Below, piece by piece: positions 6,338 through 12,539 of a DNA stretch of 12,539 nt. Positions within the stretch are counted from its first letter, which is position 1; each line of letters opens with the position of its first letter. The position numbers and the translations under genes are program-made. Source of the DNA: Clostridia bacterium (GTDB lineage Bacteria; Bacillota; Clostridia; Christensenellales; Borkfalkiaceae); contig JAFVOV010000111.1 in assembly GCA_017505675.1 (NCBI GenBank), forward strand, positions 1 to 12,539. Direction: 5' to 3'. The notes beneath the pieces are model-generated. The model was not told where the DNA came from. It saw nothing but the letters and a program-made list of their open reading frames with translations, and did not search any database.

Positions 6338-9300
6338 TTGAACGGTTTAGGTAGAAACAATAAAGATAAAGAAAATAAAAGTTTGGTTTTTACCAAAGAA
6401 ACTTTGGGCGTAGTGCTTATACTTTTTGCTACGCTTTGTTTGGTTTGCTTAATAACGCGTGAAAATATTTTTTCAGCCGTAGGTTTGCACGTAAATTCAT
6501 TTTTATTCGGGTGCTTCGGCTTTTTTGCTTACGGCGTGTTGATTTACGCTATAGTTATGGGCGTGTTACTCATAAGCGGAAAAAGCACGGGCATAAGCGC
6601 AAAAAGAAAATTTTATATCACTTTAAGTTTTGTTTTAATCGCGCTCATTTCGCATATTGCAACAATCGGTAGCGGTGAAATGACTTACGGCGAATATATT
6701 TCAGAATCATACCGTATGGGTGCAGGTGGTATTGCAACCACTTCTGCCGGCGGATTTTTTACCGCGCTTTTCGCTTTCGTATTCTCAAGGCTTTTAACTA
6801 ACGTGGGCAGTTACGTTGTTTTAGGCGTTTTGCTTGCCGTTGTGTGCTACTTTGGGATTAAAGATTTTATCAATTCTACCCCCAAACAAAAACAGTCTAA
6901 TAAAGTTAGGTTTAGAAGTTCGTTCGTTAGGGAAGGCGACGGGGAACTTGACGTTGATATTGCCGGCACTAAAGAATACCCTGTTAGCGGTGTAGATTTT
7001 TCTTCTGCGGGCGGTAAGCAAAAATTATTCGTAAATAACCCTGATGATTTTGCAGTTAAAAACAAGCGTGAAATAAGTAAAGATGAAAAAAATCCTTCGG
7101 GCATTAAGATAGGTTTCGTTGAAGGCGGTTTGGGCGTGGTTAATACAGGCGCTACTGAACAACCCGTTGAAAACGACGATTTTAAGAAGAAGTTAGATTA
7201 TATTAAAACTCCTGCGGTTATAGATATGGAAAAGTTTAATGAAAAAACTTATCCAACTTATACCGCGCCGTCTTACGGCACAACCGAAGTATCAAGTTAC
7301 GTCAATAGATATAGCGAAGAACCAAAGCAAGAAGAAAAGCCTGCTGAACAAATTCCCTTTATTGAACATCAACAGCCAACTCCGTCCGTTTCGCCTATTG
7401 CTAACGAACAAGACAGCATAGCAGCGCGCGCAGAAGCATTCGGCGCTAGGTATGCTAACGTTGTTGAACCGGACGATAGTGATTTTACCAAAGAAGAAAT
7501 GGAAGAAGTTTTCCGCGCTGTTGAAGCGGAAACGGAGAACGTAGAAGAAGTTAAGAACGAAAATTCCGTTGAAATTAACGATATTCCGTTTATAGACGAA
7601 ACTGACGAAGATACTGAAAGTTTAGAAAACGATACCAATTTTGTTGGTCGCGCGTTTACTGAAAGAACTAGAAGTACGGTTATCTCTGAAGAAAGCGTGA
7701 ACGAAGTTCCCGTTGCGGAAGAACCTATTATAGAAGAAGAAAAACCCGCAGAATCGCCTATTATAAATAACGGCAGAATAAGGGGCATTTTTGGGGACAC
7801 GGAAAAAGAGCCTATAAAAGAAACACCGCCTGCTGAAAATCTAGGCTATACCAGTAGAGTAGTTGCAGATAATAACGCAGGCTCAAGGCGTGGCTTTGGT
7901 GTTGTTGAACCAGAACAACAACCTGTGGTTGAAGAAGAAAAGCCCAAAAAACCCGCGCCACCCATCAATAGAGAATATTTCCGTCCGCCACTTGATTTGT
8001 TAGAAGATTTTTCACAACCGATTAACGCGTGTGAAGAAAACCATCAAGAAAGAATGGAAATTATTCAAAGAACTTTAGAAGATTTTCACATTAACGCAGT
8101 ACCGCAAAATTACGTTCAAGGTCCGTCAATAACCCGTTATGAAATTATGATGCCTGCAGGTATACCCGTTAAGAGGGTTTTAAATCACGATTCTGACCTT
8201 AAAATGCGTCTTTCCGCTAAAGATGGTGTTAGAATTGAAGCGCCTATTCCCGGTAAAAACTTGGTTGGTATTGAAGTTGCAAACAGCGTTAAAACTACCG
8301 TAGGCTTAAAAGAAGTTATGGAAGGCATGGCTGCTAAAAAGAGCAAAGGCGCGCTTAATTTTGCTATCGGTAAAGATATTGTCGGTAACGCGATAAGTGA
8401 TGATTTAGCAAAAGGTCCGCACTTCTTGGTTGCAGGCGCAACCGGTTCGGGTAAGAGCGTGTGCTTGCACGTTATGCTCGTTAGCCTTATTATGCGCTAT
8501 AGCCCCGAAGAATTGAAACTAGTTTTGGTCGACCCCAAGAGCGTTGAGTTTAGAAAATACGAACACTTACCGCACTTACTCGTTGACGAAATTGTTACCG
8601 AGCCTAAACGCGCGATAGCGCTTTTACAATGGGCGTATGAAGAAACCACGCGCAGAAACGATATGTTTACCGAGTGCGGTGGGTTTATTAGTAATATAGA
8701 CGATTATAACTCGCAAATTGCAAGCGATACAATACCTAAATTACCAAGAATTGTTTTCGTTATCGACGAACTTGCAGACCTTATGGAACAATGCAAGAAA
8801 GATTTAGAAGCGCGTATCCGTATGGTTGCGGCAAAATCACGTTCGGCGGGTATTCACTTGGTACTTGCAACGCAACGTCCGTCAGTTGACGTTATTACGG
8901 GTACTATTAAAACCAACTTGCCGTCCCGTATAGCGCTTAAAGTTATGAATTTTAACGATTCGCAAACTATACTTGGTGGCGCTGGCGCGGAAAAACTTTT
9001 GGGTTACGGCGATATGCTGTATAAAAATTTATCTATGAGCGATACCGAAAGATATCAAGGCGCTTATATTACACCGAGAGAAATAACCAATGTGGTAAAT
9101 TATATTAAAGAACATAATACCGCGTATTTTGATGAGGGAGTTCAAGAATTTTTAGAAAAAGAAACTCGTCCGCAACAAGACGATACGAGTTACGGCGCTG
9201 AAGATATGGTTAAAGACCCTAACGAAATTGACCAGTTCTTCTTAAAGGCGTTGTGGCTTGCCGTTAATTGTGAAACCGTTTCTATTTCACAACTTCAACG

Positions 9301-9457
9301 CCGTTTCCAAATAGGCTATTCAAGAGCGGGTGGCTTAATTGACAAAATGGAAAGGATGAAGTTTATTACCGGAAACGAAGGTAGTAAAGCGCGCAGGGTG
9401 CTTTTGACTAAAGAAGAATTTGAAGCCAAGTTCGGTCCGCCCCCTGAAGTATTGTAA
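6338..9457 (+). CDS. ftsK: DNA translocase FtsK/SpoIIIE family, with a long acidic linker
   Basis: This is the membrane-anchored hexameric DNA pump that clears chromosome from the division septum and, in spore formers, moves DNA into the forespore. The 1039-residue protein has an N-terminal domain with four or five membrane segments (about 22-40, 55-80, 93-111, 133-151, 157-174). A low-complexity linker rich in Glu and Pro follows (about 181-545). The motor alpha domain is at about 550-660 (SITRYEIMMPAG; VRIEAPIPGK). The beta ATPase has Walker A GATGSGKS (700-707, Lys706), Walker B IVFVIDE (805-811, Asp810-Glu811), and ATQRPSVDVITG (844-855). The C-terminal winged-helix gamma domain, at about 963-1026 (QLQRRFQIGYSRAGGLIDKM), reads polar DNA motifs. 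It is about 250 residues longer than B. subtilis SpoIIIE (787), nearly all from the linker. The TTG start has a good ribosome binding site. Whether the host sporulates, and so FtsK versus SpoIIIE use, cannot be told here. Confidence 0.97.
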   Translation: MNGLGRNNKDKENKSLVFTKETLGVVLILFATLCLVCLITRENIFSAVGLHVNSFLFGCFGFFAYGVLIYAIVMGVLLISGKSTGISAKRKFYITLSFVLIALISHIATIGSGEMTYGEYISESYRMGAGGIATTSAGGFFTALFAFVFSRLLTNVGSYVVLGVLLAVVCYFGIKDFINSTPKQKQSNKVRFRSSFVREGDGELDVDIAGTKEYPVSGVDFSSAGGKQKLFVNNPDDFAVKNKREISKDEKNPSGIKIGFVEGGLGVVNTGATEQPVENDDFKKKLDYIKTPAVIDMEKFNEKTYPTYTAPSYGTTEVSSYVNRYSEEPKQEEKPAEQIPFIEHQQPTPSVSPIANEQDSIAARAEAFGARYANVVEPDDSDFTKEEMEEVFRAVEAETENVEEVKNENSVEINDIPFIDETDEDTESLENDTNFVGRAFTERTRSTVISEESVNEVPVAEEPIIEEEKPAESPIINNGRIRGIFGDTEKEPIKETPPAENLGYTSRVVADNNAGSRRGFGVVEPEQQPVVEEEKPKKPAPPINREYFRPPLDLLEDFSQPINACEENHQERMEIIQRTLEDFHINAVPQNYVQGPSITRYEIMMPAGIPVKRVLNHDSDLKMRLSAKDGVRIEAPIPGKNLVGIEVANSVKTTVGLKEVMEGMAAKKSKGALNFAIGKDIVGNAISDDLAKGPHFLVAGATGSGKSVCLHVMLVSLIMRYSPEELKLVLVDPKSVEFRKYEHLPHLLVDEIVTEPKRAIALLQWAYEETTRRNDMFTECGGFISNIDDYNSQIASDTIPKLPRIVFVIDELADLMEQCKKDLEARIRMVAAKSRSAGIHLVLATQRPSVDVITGTIKTNLPSRIALKVMNFNDSQTILGGAGAEKLLGYGDMLYKNLSMSDTERYQGAYITPREITNVVNYIKEHNTAYFDEGVQEFLEKETRPQQDDTSYGAEDMVKDPNEIDQFFLKALWLAVNCETVSISQLQRRFQIGYSRAGGLIDKMERMKFITGNEGSKARRVLLTKEEFEAKFGPPPEVL

Positions 9458-9469
9458 CGGATAATTATT

Positions 9470-10786
9470 ATGGTAGAAAATAAGAAAATCGGCGTTATTT
9501 CGCTTGGGTGTGATAAAAACCGCGTTGACACCGAAAAAATGTTAGCGATATTAAAAGAAAGGCATACGCTAGTAAGCGATATTGAACAAGCGGAAATCAT
9601 TATAGTCAACACGTGCGCATTTTTGGAAAGTTCTAGAAAGGAAGCCGTTTTTGAGATTTTAGACGCGGCGCAATATAAAAATAACGGCGTTCTTGAAAAG
9701 TTGATAGTAACGGGCTGTCTGCCACAAAAGTTTGTTGATGAAATTGCCTTTGAACTTACCGAAGTTGATGCTTTTTTAGGCGTTTCCGATTATGCTCAAA
9801 TGCTTGAAGTTATAGATAAGATTTATTGTGGCGAAAGGGTTATAAACGTAGGCGTTCCGCGAGGTGAGTGCGGTAAAAAGAGAGTGCTTACCACTAACGG
9901 ATACGCATATTTGAAAATTGCAGACGGTTGTTCAAACCATTGCACCTATTGTTTAATACCTTACATACGCGGAAAATATCGCTCCGTTCCAATAGGTGAC
10001 CTTATTGAAGAAACGGAAAGTTTAGGCGAAGTAAACGAACTAATTTTAGTGGCGCAAGATACTGCGGCGTACGGCAAAGATTTTGATGAAAATATAAATT
10101 TAGTTACGCTTATTAAAAAATTATCAGCTCTTGATAGCGTTAAAAGCATAAGGCTACTTTACTGTTATCCTGAAAACGTTACCGACGGGCTTATTCAAGA
10201 ACTTAAAGAAAACTCAAAACTTGTTAAATATATTGATATGCCTTTGCAACACGCAGATGATAAAGTGCTTAAACTTATGAACAGAAAAGGCACGGGTAAA
10301 GGCTATCTTGAACTAATTAGAAAGTTAAGAAAAGAAATCCCCGATATTGCTATTCGTTCAACTTTTATAACGGGTTTCCCAAACGAAAGCGCGCAAGCGT
10401 TTAATAATTTAGTGGATTTTTTACAAAACGCAAAACTTTTCAACGCAGGTTTTTTTAAGTACAGTAAAGAGCAGGGTACTGCCGCTGCCCGTTTAGACGG
10501 TCAAATACCTGCGGGCGTAAAAACTAAAAGACTTAAAAAACTTTATTCCGTTCAAAAAAAGGTGGTTAAAGAAAATGCAAAAGCGCTTATTGGTAAAACT
10601 TTTAGCGTGGTTGCAGAAGGCTTTGATGCTAACGAATTAGTTTATTACGGCAGGGCGTATTTTAACGCGCCTGACATTGACGGAAAGGTTTACTTTTTTT
10701 CGGCGGATGATGTCGAATACGGAACTACTTATCAAATAAAAATTATTAAGGCAACGGGTTACGACCTTTACGGAGAGAGATTATGA
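9470..10786 (+). CDS. rimO: Ribosomal protein S12 (aspartate) methylthiotransferase RimO
   Basis: RimO is a radical-SAM enzyme that adds a methylthio group to the conserved aspartate of ribosomal protein S12. The 438-residue protein has the three family domains. The UPF0004 domain binds an auxiliary 4Fe-4S cluster through Cys14 (SLGCDKNRVD), Cys49 (VNTCAF) and Cys83 (TGCLPQ). The radical-SAM barrel has Cys154, Cys158 and Cys161 (CSNHCTYC). The C-terminal TRAM domain spans about 373-436. RimO is favoured over MiaB by SLGCDKNRVDTE at the N-terminus, ADGCSNHCTYCLIPYIRG, and the YCYPENVTD segment. The ATG is 12 bases after the ftsK stop with only a weak upstream site, so translation probably relies on ftsK coupling. 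Its stop overlaps the pgsA ATG (ATGA). Gene order with ftsK and pgsA is common in Clostridia. No defects are seen. Confidence 0.96.
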   Translation: MVENKKIGVISLGCDKNRVDTEKMLAILKERHTLVSDIEQAEIIIVNTCAFLESSRKEAVFEILDAAQYKNNGVLEKLIVTGCLPQKFVDEIAFELTEVDAFLGVSDYAQMLEVIDKIYCGERVINVGVPRGECGKKRVLTTNGYAYLKIADGCSNHCTYCLIPYIRGKYRSVPIGDLIEETESLGEVNELILVAQDTAAYGKDFDENINLVTLIKKLSALDSVKSIRLLYCYPENVTDGLIQELKENSKLVKYIDMPLQHADDKVLKLMNRKGTGKGYLELIRKLRKEIPDIAIRSTFITGFPNESAQAFNNLVDFLQNAKLFNAGFFKYSKEQGTAAARLDGQIPAGVKTKRLKKLYSVQKKVVKENAKALIGKTFSVVAEGFDANELVYYGRAYFNAPDIDGKVYFFSADDVEYGTTYQIKIIKATGYDLYGERL

Positions 10787-11352
10787 ATTTACCAAACAAA
10801 CTTACCGTTTTAAGACTTATTATGATACCTTTATTCGTTGCGGTCTTTTATATTACGGCTATACCTTTTAACTATTTGATTTCTGCGGTAATCTTCGTTT
10901 TAGCGGCGCTTACCGACTTTTTAGACGGATACATTGCAAGAAAATATAATTTAGTTACCAACCTTGGCAAATTTTTAGACCCTATTGCAGATAAAGTGCT
11001 TGTTTCAACCGCGCTTATCGTTATGCTTATGCCGTACGGCGGTTTAACTATTCTACCGTTATACGGCGCAATAGCCGTTGCGGTTATAATTGCAAGGGAA
11101 CTTATCGTTAGCGGATTTAGAATCGTGGCTGCATCAAAAGGCGTGGTTTTAGCGGCTGATAAGTCAGGTAAGATTAAAACTTTCGTTCAAGATATTGCTA
11201 TTGCGGTGCTTTTGGTTGGCGCAGATTTTATGCCAGAAGCATTTAGCGTGTTAAATATTATAGGACTAGCGCTTTTAGGCGTAGCAACGCTCCTTACTAT
11301 TTATTCTGGTATAGAATGTCTTATTAAAAACAAATCAGTTTTAAAGGACTAA
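10783..11352 (+). CDS. pgsA: CDP-diacylglycerol-glycerol-3-phosphate 3-phosphatidyltransferase PgsA
   Basis: PgsA joins CDP-diacylglycerol and glycerol 3-phosphate to give phosphatidylglycerophosphate, the committed step to phosphatidylglycerol and cardiolipin, in the cytoplasmic membrane. The 189-residue protein has a perfect CDP-alcohol phosphotransferase signature at 45-70: Asp45, Asp48-Gly49, Ala52-Arg53, then after eight residues Gly62, Asp66 and Asp70. Hydrophobic segments at about 8-26, 29-45, 75-92, 94-112, 136-150 and 156-178 fit the usual six-helix topology. PNKLTVLR at the start is typical of PgsA rather than of phosphatidylserine or cardiolipin synthases. GGAG (10772-10775) lies seven bases before the ATG, and the start overlaps the rimO stop, giving tight co-expression. 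Length is normal. The neighbouring genes share no pathway with it; the linkage is one of conserved order. Confidence 0.95.
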   Translation: MNLPNKLTVLRLIMIPLFVAVFYITAIPFNYLISAVIFVLAALTDFLDGYIARKYNLVTNLGKFLDPIADKVLVSTALIVMLMPYGGLTILPLYGAIAVAVIIARELIVSGFRIVAASKGVVLAADKSGKIKTFVQDIAIAVLLVGADFMPEAFSVLNIIGLALLGVATLLTIYSGIECLIKNKSVLKD

Positions 11353-11354
11353 TA

Positions 11355-12539
11355 ATGAAAACGGTTTTGGTGTTTTTTCGCTCGCCGGAAATTGATCTTG
11401 ACGGCGAATATTATTCAGGTGTGGTAAACGCGTTCGTAAGCGGTGGTTTTACTATTGATTCCGTTGAAGTTCTATCTGATACCGACGATTTAGGCTTTAG
11501 AAAAAGGCTTGAAGAATTTAAGGATAGAATGGATAATTTAATTATCGTTGGCGGGGATAGCGTTGGGTTTGACTTGAAAAATATTTTAGTTGAAAGCGCA
11601 GACAGCGCGCTCGTAGAAAATGAAAACGCAAAAAGTTTTCTTGACGCGGTGTCAAAGGCTGACGGTGTTGAATATCCGGAATCATACTGTTATTTGCCTA
11701 TGGACGGCACGGTTATACCAAATATAAACGGGCCTTATCAAGGGTTTATGCTTGATACTGCGGAATTAACTATTGCGGTATTACCTTGTGGTTATAAAGA
11801 AATTAAACTTATGTGTGATAAATACGTTATCCCGTATTTAGAAAATAAGTTTTCACTAAAAAGAAGACGGTTCACCTTGAAATATTTCGGGGATGAAAAC
11901 GCTCTAAATAAAACGCTTAACGAAGCGGAAAATATAGGGGTGAACGGTTTTACTTACAGTATATCAAACAAATGCGGGGATATTACTGCCGACCTTTTGT
12001 TTGATGAAAGCGCTGGGGCGGACGTTCGCGGTGAAGTTATAAGATACGTTGTTTCAGAGCATAAGGACGGAATTTACGCAGAGTATGATACTACTCTTGG
12101 CGAAAGGCTTTTCGATATATTAAAACTTAAAAACTTAAAACTTTCCGTTGCGGAATCTTTTACGGGCGGAAGGGTAGTTTCTTCAGTTATAGCAAGTCCG
12201 GGCGCGTCAGCGTGCGTATCGGAAGGTATGGTCACTTATTCAAACGAAAGCAAAATTAAAAGGCTAGGCGTAAATAAAGCCGATATTGAAAAACACGGCG
12301 CGGTAAGTTCGGTTGTCGCCTATCAAATGGCGGTAGGATTACTTAAAAGCGGTAATTGTGACGTTGCTATTGCAACTACGGGTATAGCAGGACCTAAAAG
12401 TGACGACAGTTTAAAACCCGTTGGGCTGTGTTATATTGCCGTTGGAATGAAAGACGGCGTTCACACTTATCGGTATAATTTATCTGGTTCAAGAGAAGAA
12501 ATAACTGAAACGGCGAAAAATACTGCGCTGTTTTTAGCA
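11355..12539 (+). CDS. cinA: CinA-family protein, degenerate N-terminal domain, C-terminal NMN-amidohydrolase-like domain (cut by window edge)
   Basis: Reading from the ATG, the frame stays open for 395 codons to the end of the window; CinA is usually about 410-430 residues, so only the tail is missing. AAAGGA (11343-11348) six bases upstream and a gap of 2 bp after pgsA support the start. The C-terminal domain (about 245-395) is clearly CinA/PncC-like: AESFTGG (266-272), SPGAS (281-285), VTYSNESKIKRLGV (293-306), HGAVS (314-318), TTGIAGP (341-347) and KPVGLCYIAVG (354-364). PncC enzymes deamidate nicotinamide mononucleotide. The N-terminal domain (about 1-165) aligns in outline, with DGTVIPNINGPYQGF (117-131) and LPCGYKEIKLM (143-153), but the two signature loops are lost: the GDELL-type loop near 8-18, and the GGLGPTxDD loop, which reads GGDSVGFDL (66-74). 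The usual Cys of ESCTGG is Phe269. The N-terminal activity is probably lost or changed. recA is the expected next gene. Confidence 0.88.
   Translation, partial: MKTVLVFFRSPEIDLDGEYYSGVVNAFVSGGFTIDSVEVLSDTDDLGFRKRLEEFKDRMDNLIIVGGDSVGFDLKNILVESADSALVENENAKSFLDAVSKADGVEYPESYCYLPMDGTVIPNINGPYQGFMLDTAELTIAVLPCGYKEIKLMCDKYVIPYLENKFSLKRRRFTLKYFGDENALNKTLNEAENIGVNGFTYSISNKCGDITADLLFDESAGADVRGEVIRYVVSEHKDGIYAEYDTTLGERLFDILKLKNLKLSVAESFTGGRVVSSVIASPGASACVSEGMVTYSNESKIKRLGVNKADIEKHGAVSSVVAYQMAVGLLKSGNCDVAIATTGIAGPKSDDSLKPVGLCYIAVGMKDGVHTYRYNLSGSREEITETAKNTALFLA

Noticed and set aside
7369..7800. 143-codon open frame on the minus strand opposite the ftsK linker
   Set aside because: It is the antisense of a low-complexity acidic segment, gives a Ser-rich sequence with no recognisable domain, and has no supporting promoter or ribosome binding site. 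ftsK in the other strand is unambiguous.
1..12539. CRISPR arrays, insertion sequences, prophage genes, tRNA genes, defence islands
   Set aside because: I looked for regularly spaced repeats, terminal inverted repeats, transposase or integrase motifs and tRNA-like cloverleaf sequences. Nothing was found: coding core genes fill about 97% of the window.

Overview
The window is a gene-dense stretch of bacterial chromosome, about 38-40% G+C by eye. All ten genes lie on the + strand and intergenic DNA is very short. Gene content and order point to a low-G+C Firmicute, most likely of the class Clostridia: a primase/housekeeping-sigma block followed by a translocase, rimO, pgsA, cinA block. The exact lineage cannot be fixed from this sequence. 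There are no transposases, phage genes, CRISPR arrays, rRNAs or tRNAs. This is core genome, not an accessory island.

Region 1 (1-6217) is one transcription unit. It carries a dGTPase-like HD hydrolase (dgt), DNA primase (dnaG), the housekeeping sigma factor (rpoD/sigA), a tRNA m1A22 methyltransferase (trmK), a Nif3-family dinuclear-metal protein and a coiled-coil C4 zinc-ribbon protein. Junctions are tight: 0 bp for dgt/dnaG, 4 bp overlap for rpoD/trmK, 26 bp overlap for trmK/Nif3 and 14 bp for Nif3/zinc ribbon. The unit ends at a clear intrinsic terminator (6186-6217). It joins dNTP control, primer synthesis, promoter recognition and tRNA modification, a Clostridia-style version of the macromolecular synthesis operon.

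Region 2 (6218-12539, continuing past the edge) starts at a near-consensus promoter with an extended -10 (6279-6307). It encodes a long FtsK/SpoIIIE DNA translocase with a TTG start, RimO (S12 methylthiotransferase), PgsA (phosphatidylglycerophosphate synthase) and a nearly complete CinA. In many Firmicutes recA follows cinA, so recA probably lies just beyond the window.

No new multi-gene system is visible. The strongest unexplained signals are two. First, certain 4-bp palindromes are almost absent: I find one GATC, one AGCT and one GGCC in 12.5 kb, while palindromes of the same composition (CTAG, GTAC, TCGA, CCGG) occur a dozen or so times each. This suggests long-term selection by restriction-modification or a related process. 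Second, the CinA N-terminal domain has lost the family's signature motifs, while its C-terminal amidohydrolase domain is well kept. The only GATC and the only GGCC in the window both fall in that degenerate part of cinA.
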